DNA of 61,149 nucleotides from Beijerinckiaceae bacterium (lineage in GTDB: Bacteria; Pseudomonadota; Alphaproteobacteria; Rhizobiales; Beijerinckiaceae): assembly GCA_030684835.1 (NCBI GenBank), contig JAUXWZ010000072.1:1-61149 (forward strand). Reading direction: 5' to 3'. The notes beneath the pieces were generated by a model that was given only the letters and a program-made list of their open reading frames with translations, was not told the DNA's origin and made no database searches. A program made the position numbers and the translations under genes. Below are positions 37,553-47,723 of this stretch, piece after piece (the first letter of the stretch is position 1; each line of letters starts with the position of its first letter).

Positions 37553-38514
37553 CGCATGTAGCCGTAATCGCGGGCGCTGCTCGCCTGCTGGTGGAAGCGC
37601 AGCTTCTTGAGATATTCTACGGGGTCTTTTTTCTTCACCAGCGCGCCATCGCGCGCATCAAGCCAGTCCACGAGCCGCGTCAGCAAAAAGCGAAGGGCCG
37701 AGCCGCGCGCGAGAATCGGCAGCGCATCGACTTCAGCCTGACTGAGCGGGCGGGCGCGCGCGTAGGCGTCGAGCAGCGCCATCCCCTTTGTGACGTTGAA
37801 GGAGGAGTCCTGTTCAAAACACCATGCGTTGAGGCAGATGGCGAGATCGTAGGCAAAGAAATCGTTGCAGGCGAAGTAGAAGTCGATGAGGCCGGACAGC
37901 GCGCCGCCCAGAAAGAAAACATTGTCGGGGAAAAGATCCGCGTGAATGACGCCGGCGGGCAGGTCCGTAGGCCAGTTCTTTTGCAGATACGCAAGCTCGC
38001 CCGCCAGCGCGATGGCAAGGCCCGGCGCGACTTTATCTGCGCTGGCCTGTGCATTACCCAAAAGTTCTGACCAGCCCTCCACCGATAACGCATTGGGGCG
38101 CGACAGACCAAAATCCGCGCCCGCGCTGTGCAGCCGCGCAAGCGCTTCGCCCACCATGGCGCAATGGCGCGCTTCGGGCCGACGCACCGACATGCCCTCC
38201 AGAAAGGTGACGAGCGCCGCAGGCCTGCCGCCAAGCCGGCCCAGCGCAGCGCCCCTTGCGTTGTGCACGGGCAGCGGGCAACTCACTCCACGCTCCGACA
38301 GATGCTCCATCAGGCCGAGAAAAAAGGGCAAATCGCCCTCTTCCACGCGCTTTTCATAAAGCGTGAGGATGAAATGCCCGCGCTCCATGTGCAGCAGATA
38401 ATTGGTGTTTTCGACGCCTTCCGCGATGCCTTTGCAGGACATGACGTGGCCGAGATCGTAGCCCGAGAGAAAGGCCGCGAGTTCGTCGTCGCTGACTTCA
38501 GTGTAGACGGCCAT
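37549..38514 (-). CDS. thrB: Homoserine kinase, ThrB2 (aminoglycoside phosphotransferase-like) type
   Basis: 321-residue kinase that phosphorylates homoserine for ThrC. It is of the APH-fold type common in alphaproteobacteria, not the GHMP type of E. coli: the catalytic loop is [13 protein letters not shown] and the metal-binding segment is [11 protein letters not shown]. The N-terminal block [12 protein letters not shown] is typical. Start ATG 38514 ([12 protein letters not shown]), where similarity begins. Its TGA overlaps the first ATG of the repeat chain leading to rnhA. Confidence 0.95.
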   Translation of the reverse strand: MAVYTEVSDDELAAFLSGYDLGHVMSCKGIAEGVENTNYLLHMERGHFILTLYEKRVEEGDLPFFLGLMEHLSERGVSCPLPVHNARGAALGRLGGRPAALVTFLEGMSVRRPEARHCAMVGEALARLHSAGADFGLSRPNALSVEGWSELLGNAQASADKVAPGLAIALAGELAYLQKNWPTDLPAGVIHADLFPDNVFFLGGALSGLIDFYFACNDFFAYDLAICLNAWCFEQDSSFNVTKGMALLDAYARARPLSQAEVDALPILARGSALRFLLTRLVDWLDARDGALVKKKDPVEYLKKLRFHQQASSARDYGYMR

Positions 38515-38624
38515 GGGTTGATTCCGCGCGGGGCTTGGGTTGGTGTTAGCCACGCGGTGGCGCGGGGTCAAACGCGGCCCGGTTTTGGCGAACGGCGGCG
38601 GACTGATAACGTGTGCGTCGCCTC

Positions 38625-39548
38625 ATGTTCTCCGCCCTCGCCGCATCCGCCTGGATTATTTTCACGCTATCAGCTTCCGCCGCCCAGACGGCGCGGAACG
38701 CGATGCAGCGCGACCTCATCCGCGATCTTGGGGCGGCGGGAGCGACTCACGTCCGCTTCCTGTTCAGCCTGCCGTTCATCGCCGCGCTGTTTGCGTTTGA
38801 AACGCTGGCATTGGGCATGGAGCCGGCGCCCGTGCGCGCGGCCACGATTCTGTGGATAGCGGGCGGGGTGATCTCGCAGGCGCTCGCCACGGCGCTGATG
38901 CTGCTGGGGATGCGCACGCGCTCATTCGTGGTCATGACGGCCTACACCAAGATTGAACCCCTCGTCATCGCTATGTTCGGGGCGGCGTTTCTGGGCGAGC
39001 GGCTCGGCTGGAGCGCGATCAGCGCCATCATCGTGGCGACGTTGGGCGTGACGATTATTTCCTGGCCCGCGTCGCAGACCAAGGGCAGCGAAAGCGCCGC
39101 GCGCGATTGGCGGCCCGCCGCGCTCGGCCTCTCGGCAGGCGTGCTCTTTGCGATGTCGGCGACGTGTTATCGCGGCGCGCTGCTCGACATGGGCGATCAT
39201 TCGATTGTGATGAAGGCGACCACCGCGCTCATCATCGGCCTCACAATTCAATCGGCGCTGATCCTGGCGTGGTGTCTGGCGTTCGACCGGGCCACGCTGC
39301 GGGCCATTCGGCGCGATTGGCGCCGCTCGCTGTTTGCCGGGTTCATGGGCGCGCTGGCCTCACAGTTTTGGCTGATGGCCTTTGCGCTGGCGAACGCTGC
39401 AAGCGTGCGCACGCTGGCGCTGCTGGAAGTGCTGATGGCGCAGGCGGTGTCGCGCAGATTGTTCAAGCAAAGCACGAGCGCGCGCGAATATGTCGGCATG
39501 GCGCTTTTGCTCTGCGGGATCGCGCTGCTGCTCAACGCGCAGCGCTGA
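38625..39548 (+). CDS. DMT-superfamily (EamA) transporter, second type
   Basis: 307-residue protein with about ten membrane helices. A two-repeat layout is visible, with TAYTKIEPLVIAMFGAAFLGERL ending the first half and LALLEVLMAQAVSRRLF near the end. Substrate unknown. Start taken at ATG 38625; a GTG four codons earlier also fits. It is inserted between thrB and ispH on the opposite strand; in related genomes, as I recall, ispH-thrB-rnhA are contiguous, so this gene may be an insertion. Ends three bases from ispH. Confidence 0.83.
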   Translation: MFSALAASAWIIFTLSASAAQTARNAMQRDLIRDLGAAGATHVRFLFSLPFIAALFAFETLALGMEPAPVRAATILWIAGGVISQALATALMLLGMRTRSFVVMTAYTKIEPLVIAMFGAAFLGERLGWSAISAIIVATLGVTIISWPASQTKGSESAARDWRPAALGLSAGVLFAMSATCYRGALLDMGDHSIVMKATTALIIGLTIQSALILAWCLAFDRATLRAIRRDWRRSLFAGFMGALASQFWLMAFALANAASVRTLALLEVLMAQAVSRRLFKQSTSAREYVGMALLLCGIALLLNAQR

Positions 39549-39551
39549 CGA

Positions 39552-40508
39552 TCACGCCCTCTCGCGCAATTCGCGCGGCAGGGGAAAGAAAACGTCTTCG
39601 GTGGCGGTCGTCACCGTTTCGATGGTCACATCGTAGCGCGCGCGAAATGCGTCGATGATTTCATCCACCAGCACTTCCGGCGCAGAGGCGCCTGCTGTGA
39701 CGCCGAGACTTTTAACGCCGTCCAGCGCCGCAAAATCAATCTCGGCGGCGCGTTGCACGAGAAGCGCCGTGGGGCAGCCGTATTGTTCGGCCGCTTCGCG
39801 CAGGCGCTGCGAGTTCGACGAGTTGGGTGCTCCCACCACGATGAGCGCGTCGACCTTCGAGGCGACGGCCTTCACCGCCTGCTGACGGTTCGTCGTCGCG
39901 TAACAGATGTCGTCCTTGTGGGGCCCCACGATGGACGGGAAACGCCGCGTGAGCGCCTCGACGATGGCTGTGGTGTCGTCCACGGACAGCGTCGTCTGGG
40001 AGGCCCAGGCAAGGTTGGCGGGGTCGGCAGGCGCCAGCTTGTCGACATCGGCAACAGTTTCGACAAGCATCACGGCGCCGTCCGGCAATTGCCCGACCGT
40101 GCCCACAACTTCCGGGTGGCCCTTGTGACCGATGAGCACGATGGTGCGGCCACGGCGATGATGCAGCTCGGCTTCGCGATGCACTTTCGTGACGAGCGGG
40201 CACGTGGCGTCGATGGCGATGAGATTGCGCGCCTTTGCGTCGGCGGGCACGGATTTGGGCACGCCGTGGGCGGAAAAAATGACCGGCGCGCTGGTCTGCG
40301 TCGCCTCATCAAGCTCCTCGATAAAGATCGCGCCCTTGGCCTTGAGGCTTTCGACAACATATTTGTTGTGCACGATTTCGTGACGCACATAGACCGGAGC
40401 GCCATAGAGCACGAGCGCCTTTTCGACCACATCGATGGCGCGTACGACGCCCGCGCAGAACCCGCGCGGCTCGCAGAGGATTATTTTAAGGGGTTTTCGG
40501 GGCGTCAT
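39552..40508 (-). CDS. ispH: 4-hydroxy-3-methylbut-2-enyl diphosphate reductase
   Basis: 318-residue Fe-S enzyme of the last step of the MEP isoprenoid pathway, giving IPP and DMAPP. The three cluster cysteines are Cys18 in EPRGFCAGV, Cys103 in [12 protein letters not shown] and Cys202 in [11 protein letters not shown]. Proton-delivery and substrate blocks ([29 protein letters not shown]) are intact. Start at ATG 40508; a frame to 40592 adds unrelated sequence. Its products feed UbiA and CtaB substrates made elsewhere. Confidence 0.97.
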   Translation of the reverse strand: MTPRKPLKIILCEPRGFCAGVVRAIDVVEKALVLYGAPVYVRHEIVHNKYVVESLKAKGAIFIEELDEATQTSAPVIFSAHGVPKSVPADAKARNLIAIDATCPLVTKVHREAELHHRRGRTIVLIGHKGHPEVVGTVGQLPDGAVMLVETVADVDKLAPADPANLAWASQTTLSVDDTTAIVEALTRRFPSIVGPHKDDICYATTNRQQAVKAVASKVDALIVVGAPNSSNSQRLREAAEQYGCPTALLVQRAAEIDFAALDGVKSLGVTAGASAPEVLVDEIIDAFRARYDVTIETVTTATEDVFFPLPRELRERA

Positions 40509-40637
40509 TGCTCGAAATGTGGCTTCGGACAGCGCCGAGTCAAGCGCCGGGCAAAGCTTGGCTGATTGAAGGCGGCTCCGGGGCGCTCGCAATCCCGGCC
40601 CGGGCCATTATGTTGGCAAGGCCGCGCGAAGAGTCCC

Positions 40638-42500
40638 ATGCCAGATCCCAGCCATTCGGGAAGCTTTCTGCTTCCCATCCTCATCTTTCTCGCCGCGGCT
40701 GTCGTCGCTGTGCCGCTCTTTCGCCTGTTGGGCATGGGGGCCGTCATCGGCTACCTCGCCGCAGGCGTCGTCATTGGCCCGCATGCGCTGGGCCTGATTG
40801 GCGGTGCGGAAAGCACCATTCACGTCGCCGAACTGGGCGTCGTTCTTCTGCTCTTCATCATCGGACTGGAGCTTAATCCCTCGCGCGCGCTCGCCCTGCG
40901 CAAGGACATGTTGGCGCTCGGCCTGACGCAGATGGTCTTATGCTCGGTCATTATTGGCGCCGTGCTTTGGCTTGCGGGCCTCGACCCGCGCGGCGCCGCG
41001 CTCGCCGGCATCGCGCTGTCCTTCTCGGGCACCGCCATAGCCTTGCAAATTCTGGAAGAGCGCGGCGCGGTGAACAGCGCCTACGGGAGGCGCTCGTTCG
41101 CAGTTCTCATCGCGCAGGACATTCTGGTTGTGCCTGTGCTGGCGATTGTGCCGCTGCTGGCGACCGGCGGCTCGGGCGGCGGCGACTGGCGGCAAAATTT
41201 GCTGGCGTTTGGCGGCATCATCGCGGCGTTTGCGGCGGTGATTTTTGCGGGACGCTTCGCCATCAACCCGTTCTTCGGGCTGCTTGCGCGCTCGGGCGCC
41301 CGCGAAGTGATGACGGCTGGCGCGCTGCTTGTGGTGCTGGGCGCGGCGGTGCTCATGAACTCCGCCGGCATGTCGATGGCGCTGGGGGCATTTCTTGCTG
41401 GGCTTTTGCTGTCAGAGTCTCATTTCCGGCATCAGCTTGAAGCTGACATCGAGCCGTTTCGCGGCATGCTGATGGGCCTGTTCTTCATGTCGGTCGGCAT
41501 CGCGATTGATCTTGGACTGGTCGCCTCCAATGCGCTGTTGCTGACGGGGGCGATGATTGGTGTTCTCGCAGTCAAGGCGCTTGTTGTGTTCGGGCTCATG
41601 CGCAGCACAGGCTCGACGCGGTGCGAGTCGATTGCCGGGGCCAGCACGATCACGTCGGCGGGCGAATTTTCATTCGTCGTGTTTCCGCTCGCAGCGGGCG
41701 CGGCGCTTCTAACCCCGCCGCAGGCCGCAATCCTCACAGCCCTCGCCGCGCTCACGATGGTCGCCGGACCAATAGCGGCTGGCGCACTTGAAAAACTTGC
41801 GATGGGCATGCGCAATCAGGGCGAGCCGCCGCCGTCGGAGACGCCCCCCGAAGGTCTCACGGGCGCCGCGCTCGTCGTCGGGTTTGGCCGCTTCGGTCAA
41901 ATCGCCGTGCAGGTTTTGCTGGCGGGTCGCGCCGATATCACCGTGATTGATCACGATGTGCAGCGTATCCGCAACGCAACGCGTTTCGGTTTCAAAGTTT
42001 ATTACGGCGATGGAACGCGGCTCGATGTGCTGCGTGCTGCTGGCGCTTCGCATGCGCGCGTCATCGCGGTGTGCGTCGACAAGGCCGATGAGGCGAACCG
42101 GATCGTGGCCCTGTGCAAGGCGGAGTTTCCACTGGCCGAAATACACGCGCGCGCTTACGACCGCATTCACGCGCTGGAGCTTATCCGGCTTGGCGTCGAC
42201 TCCTTCACGCGCGAAACATTCGACGCTGCGCTGGTGTTTGGACGGGACGTTCTCGGCAAGCTTTCCGGCGATGCAGACGCCGCCGCGCAAATCACGGCCG
42301 ACGTGCGCCAGCGCGACTTCGACAGGTTCGCCATACAGCAGGCGGGCGGGGTTTATGCGCCCAACGCATCGGGCGAACCTGCCGTGCGGCCTGAGCCGCT
42401 GACAGCGCCCACCCGGCGCGCGCAGGCGCTCAACGAAGAAGCGCGCGACATTGTGCAACAGGAGGAACACGCATCCGCCCGCACGGACGCGCCGCGATGA
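40638..42500 (+). CDS. Kef-type cation:proton antiporter with RCK domain
   Basis: 620-residue CPA2 transporter. The first ~385 residues form 12-13 membrane helices with GYLAAGVVIGPHALGLI, then a TrkA-N/RCK nucleotide-binding domain beginning ALVVGFGRFGQIAVQVLL (about 415). Resembles KefB/KefC/YbaL, which exchange K+ for H+. No gene for a KefF/KefG ancillary subunit is adjacent. Glutathione adducts gate E. coli KefC, and gshA is 1.5 kb downstream, but I would not infer a link. Start ATG 40638. Its TGA overlaps the MATE start (ATGA). Confidence 0.9.
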   Translation: MPDPSHSGSFLLPILIFLAAAVVAVPLFRLLGMGAVIGYLAAGVVIGPHALGLIGGAESTIHVAELGVVLLLFIIGLELNPSRALALRKDMLALGLTQMVLCSVIIGAVLWLAGLDPRGAALAGIALSFSGTAIALQILEERGAVNSAYGRRSFAVLIAQDILVVPVLAIVPLLATGGSGGGDWRQNLLAFGGIIAAFAAVIFAGRFAINPFFGLLARSGAREVMTAGALLVVLGAAVLMNSAGMSMALGAFLAGLLLSESHFRHQLEADIEPFRGMLMGLFFMSVGIAIDLGLVASNALLLTGAMIGVLAVKALVVFGLMRSTGSTRCESIAGASTITSAGEFSFVVFPLAAGAALLTPPQAAILTALAALTMVAGPIAAGALEKLAMGMRNQGEPPPSETPPEGLTGAALVVGFGRFGQIAVQVLLAGRADITVIDHDVQRIRNATRFGFKVYYGDGTRLDVLRAAGASHARVIAVCVDKADEANRIVALCKAEFPLAEIHARAYDRIHALELIRLGVDSFTRETFDAALVFGRDVLGKLSGDADAAAQITADVRQRDFDRFAIQQAGGVYAPNASGEPAVRPEPLTAPTRRAQALNEEARDIVQQEEHASARTDAPR

Positions 42501-43882
42501 ACGCCCCCGCATCGCCCGAACGTCACCGCGGAATTTTCACCGAAGGCTCGATCATGCGGCACGTGGTCGTGATGACCGCGACCGGCTCGATTGGCCTGAT
42601 GGCGATCTTCGTCGTCGACCTCCTGACGTTGATGTACATCTCCTGGCTCGCCGATCCGCATTTGACAGCCGCCGTAGGCTTTGCGGCGCAGGTGTCTTTC
42701 TTCCTGGTGTCGATGAACATCGGCCTCAGCATAGCAGTGTCGGCGCTGATGGCGCGCGAGATTGGCTCGGGCCGTCGCGAGCGGGCGCGGCGGCTGTGCG
42801 CATCGGGCATTGTGCACACGGTGATTCTGTCTGGCGTGGCGACCTTCGCCGCCCTGCCCTTCCGGCGCGACCTCCTGATGCTGCTGGGGGCCAGCGGGCA
42901 AACGCTCGAGGTCGCGGACACGTTTCTCCTCATCACGATGCCAGCCAACATCTTGATGGCGGTGGGCATGGTGATGTCGGGCGCGCTGCGCTCGGTGGGA
43001 GACGCCAAGCGTTCGATGTATGTGACGCTGTGGGGCGCGGCGGTGATCGCCGTGCTCGATCCGTTGCTGATTTTTGGCTTCGGGCTCGGCGTGCCGGGCG
43101 CCGCCATCGCCACCTGCGTCTCGCGCGCGACCTTCGCCGTCGTCGGCCTGTGGGGCGCCATCAAGGCCCACGATCTGGTCGGTCGCCCGCGACTGGCGCA
43201 CGTTACCGCCGATCTGCGGCCCCTGATGAGCATCGCCCTGCCCGCCATCGCGACCAACCTGGCGGCGCCGCTTTCAACAGCTTACGCGCTGCGCATTTTT
43301 GCGGGCTTCGGCGAGCCGGTCGTGGCCGCGTTCGCGATCATAGACCGACTCGTGCCCGTCGCCTTCGGCGTGCTGTTCGCTCTGAGCGGGTCCGTCGGCC
43401 CCATCATCGGGCAAAATCTGGGCGCAGGGCATTATGCGCGAATCACGCGCACGCTCACCGACAGTTTCATGCTCGTTGCCGGGTACTCGCTCGTGGTCTG
43501 GGCTCTCCTGTTCATCGCAGCGCCCTATTTGCCCGCTGTTTTCGCGGCGGAGGGGCGCACGGCGGACCTGATTGTTTTCTTTTGCAAATGGGGTGGCCTG
43601 CAATGGATTTTCCTTGGCGGGCTCTTTGTCGCCAACGCCGCCTTCAACAACCTTGGCTACGCGTTTCTCTCGACTGTTTTCAACTGGGGGCGCGCAACGC
43701 TGGGCACCATTCCGTTTGTGACCCTGGGCGCGCACCTGGGCGGGCCCGAGGGCGGCCTTCTGGGCATGATTGTCGGCGCGGCCATCTTCGGCGCCGGGGC
43801 CATCGTGACGGCGTATCTCATCACCGGGCGGATCGCAGCCCGCGCGACAGCGCCCCCCATTCATCGGCCTGGGGGGCAATGA
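42497..43882 (+). CDS. MATE family efflux transporter
   Basis: 461-residue 12-helix transporter of the multidrug and toxin extrusion family, exporting cationic compounds by Na+ or H+ exchange. The two-fold repeat is visible, with TFLLITMPANILMAVGMVMSGALRSVGDAK in the first half. Start at ATG 42497 overlaps the stop of the antiporter gene (ATGA), so the two are coupled. A long alternative frame through the same DNA (503 codons) is Arg-rich and has no family features. Confidence 0.92.
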   Translation: MNAPASPERHRGIFTEGSIMRHVVVMTATGSIGLMAIFVVDLLTLMYISWLADPHLTAAVGFAAQVSFFLVSMNIGLSIAVSALMAREIGSGRRERARRLCASGIVHTVILSGVATFAALPFRRDLLMLLGASGQTLEVADTFLLITMPANILMAVGMVMSGALRSVGDAKRSMYVTLWGAAVIAVLDPLLIFGFGLGVPGAAIATCVSRATFAVVGLWGAIKAHDLVGRPRLAHVTADLRPLMSIALPAIATNLAAPLSTAYALRIFAGFGEPVVAAFAIIDRLVPVAFGVLFALSGSVGPIIGQNLGAGHYARITRTLTDSFMLVAGYSLVVWALLFIAAPYLPAVFAAEGRTADLIVFFCKWGGLQWIFLGGLFVANAAFNNLGYAFLSTVFNWGRATLGTIPFVTLGAHLGGPEGGLLGMIVGAAIFGAGAIVTAYLITGRIAARATAPPIHRPGGQ

Positions 43883-43969
43883 TGCGTCCTCAACAGGGCG
43901 GGTTTGCCTCATTTCACGGCGCAGCATATGAAGGCGCTGGTCCGAATTTACTGGCTTCCTGAAGGTTCC

Positions 43970-45349
43970 ATGGCGCGCGACGTCACCGACACGACACCCA
44001 TCACCTCGCGCGACGAACTCGTCGGCTGGCTGGAAGCGGGCTCCAAGGGCGCCGAGCCGCTGAAGCTCGGCACGGAGCACGAGAAGTTTCCCTTTTACGC
44101 CGACGACCTCACCCCCGTGCCCTACAAGGGGCGCGACGGGCGCGGCGGCATCGAGGCGATCCTGCAGGGCGTGCGTGAGACCACCGGATGGTCGCCCATT
44201 GAGGACGCGGGCTCGCTAATCGGGCTCTTCGACGAGAAAGCCGGCGGCGCAATTTCGCTGGAACCGGGTGGGCAATTCGAATTGTCCGGCGCGCCGCTCG
44301 ACAACGTTCACGAGACCGATAGCGAACTGGCCGCGCATCTCGAACTGGCGAACCGCATCGCCGCCAAACATGGCGTTGAATTCGCGAGCCTTGGCATGAG
44401 CCCCTTGTGGACGCTCGAGCAGACGCCGCGCATGCCCAAGAGCCGCTACCGAATCATGACCGCCTACATGCCCAAGGTCGGCACGCGCGGGCTCGACATG
44501 ATGTACCGCACCTGCACGGTGCAGGTGAATCTGGATTATCGCTCGGAAGCCGACATGGTGCGCAAGCTGCGCGTGTCGATTGCCCTGCAGCCTATTACGA
44601 CCGCGCTGTTCGCCAATTCGCCGTTTACGGACGGCAAGCTCAATGGCCTCCAGTCAGCGCGTTCTGAAATCTGGCGCGACACCGACAACCAGCGCGCGGG
44701 CATGACGCCTTTCGTCTTTGACGATGGCTTTGGCTTCGAGCGCTATGTCGATTGGGTGCTCGACGTGCCGATGTATTTCGTCAAGCGTGGCGAGACCTAT
44801 CACGATGTCGCCGGCGCCAACTTTCGCGATCTTCTCGATGGCAAGCTCGCTGCGCTGCCGGGCGAGAGAGCGACGCTTTCGGACTGGGCAAATCACGTTT
44901 CGACAATCTTCCCGGAAGTGCGGCTGAAGCGGTACCTCGAAATGCGAGGCGCCGATTCTGGCTCGCGTGAGCACATCATTGCGTTGCCCGCCTTTTTTGT
45001 GGGGCTGCTCTATGACGAGGATTCGCTGACGGCGGCGTGGGATCTCGTGAAGGACTGGAGCGCGCAACAACGGCAGGTCCTGCGCGACGACGTGCCCAAA
45101 CTGGGCCTCGATGCGATGATCGGCGGTCGTAGCGCGCGCGACATTGCGCGTGATGCGCTCGAAATATCCCGGGCGGGGCTCAGGCGCCGCGCCCGCCTCG
45201 ACTCGCAAGGCCATGACGAAGGCCGGCACCTTGCCGTGCTCGACGCACGCGTCGCGCGAGGTCGCACGGCCGCGCAGGATCTAATCGATCTTTACACCGG
45301 CGCATGGGGCAAATCGGTGCTCCCGGCCTTCCGCCATTGCAAAATCTGA
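43970..45349 (+). CDS. gshA: Glutamate-cysteine ligase, plant/alphaproteobacterial type
   Basis: 459-residue enzyme of the first step of glutathione synthesis (glutamate + cysteine + ATP). It is the plant-like class: LKLGTEHEKFPF near the start, ISLEPGGQFELSGAP, MPKVGTRGLDMMYRTCTVQVNLDY and SARSEIWRDTDNQRAG are diagnostic. Start chosen at ATG 43970 behind GAAGG; an open frame to 43904 adds 22 unrelated residues. The gshB partner is not in the window. Confidence 0.96.
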   Translation: MARDVTDTTPITSRDELVGWLEAGSKGAEPLKLGTEHEKFPFYADDLTPVPYKGRDGRGGIEAILQGVRETTGWSPIEDAGSLIGLFDEKAGGAISLEPGGQFELSGAPLDNVHETDSELAAHLELANRIAAKHGVEFASLGMSPLWTLEQTPRMPKSRYRIMTAYMPKVGTRGLDMMYRTCTVQVNLDYRSEADMVRKLRVSIALQPITTALFANSPFTDGKLNGLQSARSEIWRDTDNQRAGMTPFVFDDGFGFERYVDWVLDVPMYFVKRGETYHDVAGANFRDLLDGKLAALPGERATLSDWANHVSTIFPEVRLKRYLEMRGADSGSREHIIALPAFFVGLLYDEDSLTAAWDLVKDWSAQQRQVLRDDVPKLGLDAMIGGRSARDIARDALEISRAGLRRRARLDSQGHDEGRHLAVLDARVARGRTAAQDLIDLYTGAWGKSVLPAFRHCKI

Positions 45350-45526
45350 GATCGTGTAAAATTCGATGCAATCGGGTCATTAGTGGTTTGCCACGCCCGG
45401 CGTTTTCACTGCAATAACAATCGTTTCAGAGGCTATTAACCACCGGCGTTAGCAAAGCGCCGGGTGTGCCTGACCCATCATGCGCTTAACGGGGCGACGA
45501 TCCCCGGCCGCAGGACAGGTTGCGCC

Positions 45527-46057
45527 ATGAATGTTGCATTTCAAGACATCGAAGCTCCCAGAGCAGCCGCCGCGTATCGCGATGCACGCGCCGATGGCGG
45601 CGAGCGCGACGTCACACTCACCTGTCAGCAGGTGACCATCGGCCGGCGCCTGCGCGGCGTGCGCATGAAGATCCGCGTGCCGGTCAACGCCTACACTGGC
45701 GTGACGCTCGGCCTTGAAAACACGGCGAGCGGGCGTCCCTGCTACAAGGTTTCCCTCCGTCACGTTGACGCCGATCTCTCCGTGCTGCTGCTGGAAACCT
45801 TCGACGAGATTGAAGCCCGGCAGATGTGGCAGGGCTGGGCGCAGCATTTGTCGCTGGCGCGGATGGTCGAGGGCGAAGACGGCGCGCTTGAACTCTTTGC
45901 CACCGCTCAGCGCGGCGTTCAGACATTTGATCGCAGCCGGGCGAACGTGGCGACGACGCGCAGCCGCGGACGCTTTGCAAGGCGCAGGCGAATGGGCGTT
46001 GCGCGGGAAGCCGCGACCATTTCTGAGGATGCGGACGAAAATATCGCCTGCGAGTGA
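45527..46057 (+). CDS. DUF6101 family protein
   Basis: 176-residue soluble protein of the alphaproteobacterial DUF6101 group, which often sits beside gshA and ubiA. The core RLRGVRMKIRVPVNAYTGVTLGLE and the acidic DADLSVLLLETFDEIEARQMWQ look globular; residues from about 140 are Arg-rich (SRGRFARRRRMG). No known function. Start ATG 45527. A 177-base gap with an imperfect hairpin (45442-45467) separates it from gshA. Ends seven bases from ubiA. Confidence 0.8.
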   Translation: MNVAFQDIEAPRAAAAYRDARADGGERDVTLTCQQVTIGRRLRGVRMKIRVPVNAYTGVTLGLENTASGRPCYKVSLRHVDADLSVLLLETFDEIEARQMWQGWAQHLSLARMVEGEDGALELFATAQRGVQTFDRSRANVATTRSRGRFARRRRMGVAREAATISEDADENIACE

Positions 46058-46064
46058 TCTGTCC

Positions 46065-47057
46065 TCAGGTCAGCGTCTTCAAAAGTCCGTCGAGCGCGAG
46101 GCCTGCAAACAGGATCAAACCCGCGTCGCGATTGGCGCGAAACAATCGCAAAGCCAATGGCGGATCGCCGATCCGCACGACGGCGAGCTGCCACACCAGA
46201 TGCGCGATGAAACCGGCAAGCCCGGCATAGGCGAACAAGCCGCCGCCTGCGAGCGCGATGGCCGTCGCAGCCGTGCAAATGGCCAGCGCATAAAAGAAGC
46301 CGACGCCCAAACGCACATTGTCGCCAAAGAGCCGCGCGGTGGAGCGCACACCCACAATGGCGTCGTCGCGCGCGTCTTGCAGCGCGTAAATCGTGTCGTA
46401 GCCAATGGTCCAGAAGATCGCGCTGGCGTAAATGAGATAGGCGGGCGCTGCGAGTGAACCCAAAGACGCCGCCCAGCCCATTAGCCCGCCCCACGCGAAC
46501 GCAAGACCGAGCACGGCCTGAGGCCAGAATGTGAAGCGCTTGGCGAAAGGATAAATCGCGACGACCAGCAGCGACGCAAGGCCGACTGCGATCACAAACC
46601 AATCAATCGTAATTGCTGCGTCTGACCAGCGCAGCGACAATAACAGAAGCACAAGTGCGCCCACGACCGATTGCGCAACCAAAAAGGCGAGCGCCTGTTT
46701 GGGGCGAACACGCCCCGACGCAAGCGGGCGATGGCGCGTGCGTTCCACCTGTGCATCAATCTTGCGATCGATGAGATCATTCCACGTCGAGCCTGCGCCG
46801 CGCATGGCGATGGCGCCGACGAGAAAAAGCGCGATATGCGGCCAATTGGGCCCGCGCCCCTGCGCAACGCCTGCAAGAGCGTCGGACCACCAGCAGGGAA
46901 GAAGAAGGAGCCACCAGCCAATCGGCCGGTCGATGCGCGCGAGCTGGACGTACGGCGTCCACGACGACGGCAAGGCGCGCAGCAGGATATTGGGAGCGAC
47001 AGCGTCAGGAAGAGCCGAGGTGGACGGCGCAGGCGGGCGCGCGTCCGTTTGCCTCAA
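46065..47057 (-). CDS. ubiA: 4-hydroxybenzoate polyprenyltransferase
   Basis: 330-residue membrane prenyltransferase that joins the polyprenyl tail to 4-hydroxybenzoate in ubiquinone synthesis. Both Asp-rich motifs are present: GSTWNDLIDRKIDAQVERT and ALQDARDDAIVGVRSTA. About nine membrane helices. The start is a TTG at 47057 overlapping the stop of the upstream secreted-protein gene (TTGA); an in-frame ATG is not available before the conserved region. Confidence 0.95.
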   Translation of the reverse strand: MRQTDARPPAPSTSALPDAVAPNILLRALPSSWTPYVQLARIDRPIGWWLLLLPCWWSDALAGVAQGRGPNWPHIALFLVGAIAMRGAGSTWNDLIDRKIDAQVERTRHRPLASGRVRPKQALAFLVAQSVVGALVLLLLSLRWSDAAITIDWFVIAVGLASLLVVAIYPFAKRFTFWPQAVLGLAFAWGGLMGWAASLGSLAAPAYLIYASAIFWTIGYDTIYALQDARDDAIVGVRSTARLFGDNVRLGVGFFYALAICTAATAIALAGGGLFAYAGLAGFIAHLVWQLAVVRIGDPPLALRLFRANRDAGLILFAGLALDGLLKTLT

Positions 47058-47518
47058 AGCGGCCCGCGGGGGAGAGCCGGGGCGGCAGGCCCGGCTGATG
47101 ATTGCTGGTTCTGCATCTGACGCGCCTGCGCGGCGATCTTGCAGGCCTGTCCCGCAATCTGCGAGGTTCGGCCAGCCCCGGTCTTCACCTGTTCGATGAT
47201 CTCATCGGGAATTGTGCACCAGCTCTGGTTTTTTTGCATGTAGCCAAGCATTTCGCGCTCGAGCGTAGCCAAAGCTCTCAAACGCGGGCAAGCGCTGATC
47301 GGCTCCAGCTTGCCGCCATTCGCCTTCGTAATCTTGTTCAGCGCCGCAAGGTGCCCGTTACGCTTCGCCTGGAGCGCGCCAATGTCGTCGTTGCAACTTT
47401 GCGCCAACGCGCCGACAGCGCCCAGGGACGCGAAGGCGGCAATCGCCGCTGCGGTGCGGACCAAGGCGCGCGCCAAACGCGGCGTCGAACGTACGGAAGC
47501 TGCGATCATCTCAAACAC
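47054..47518 (-). CDS. Putative periplasmic protein of unknown function
   Basis: 154-residue exported protein. The first 40 residues form a signal peptide with likely cleavage at ALA-QS; an ATG three codons in (47509) would give a shorter one. The mature part is mostly helical and has four cysteines, in QSCNDDIG, SACPRL, QSWCTIP and GQACKIA, likely as disulfides. The end is Gln/Pro/Ala rich. Its stop overlaps the TTG of ubiA, so it is translated ahead of ubiA. Not recognised. Confidence 0.7.
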   Translation of the reverse strand: MFEMIAASVRSTPRLARALVRTAAAIAAFASLGAVGALAQSCNDDIGALQAKRNGHLAALNKITKANGGKLEPISACPRLRALATLEREMLGYMQKNQSWCTIPDEIIEQVKTGAGRTSQIAGQACKIAAQARQMQNQQSSAGPAAPALPRGPL

Positions 47519-47723
47519 CTGTACAGATAGCGCCGCGGACTTGATGGCCTCCAGCCCTGCGGGACGACAGTTTTATCAAGCAGGAGCGTGAATTAGCAAG
47601 GGCGCCCACATGGAGCGCCACAAGCGTCGCCAGAAGACCTCTTGAATGCGGCCCCATGATGACGCAAGCGCAACGCTCTGCCATGGTGGCGCATTCTCGT
47701 AGAACGACGGAAGGGCGGAGAGT

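Noticed and set aside
42451-43962. 503-codon frame overlapping the MATE gene in another frame
   Set aside because: Arg/His-rich with no hydrophobic or domain pattern; the MATE frame is coupled and conserved.
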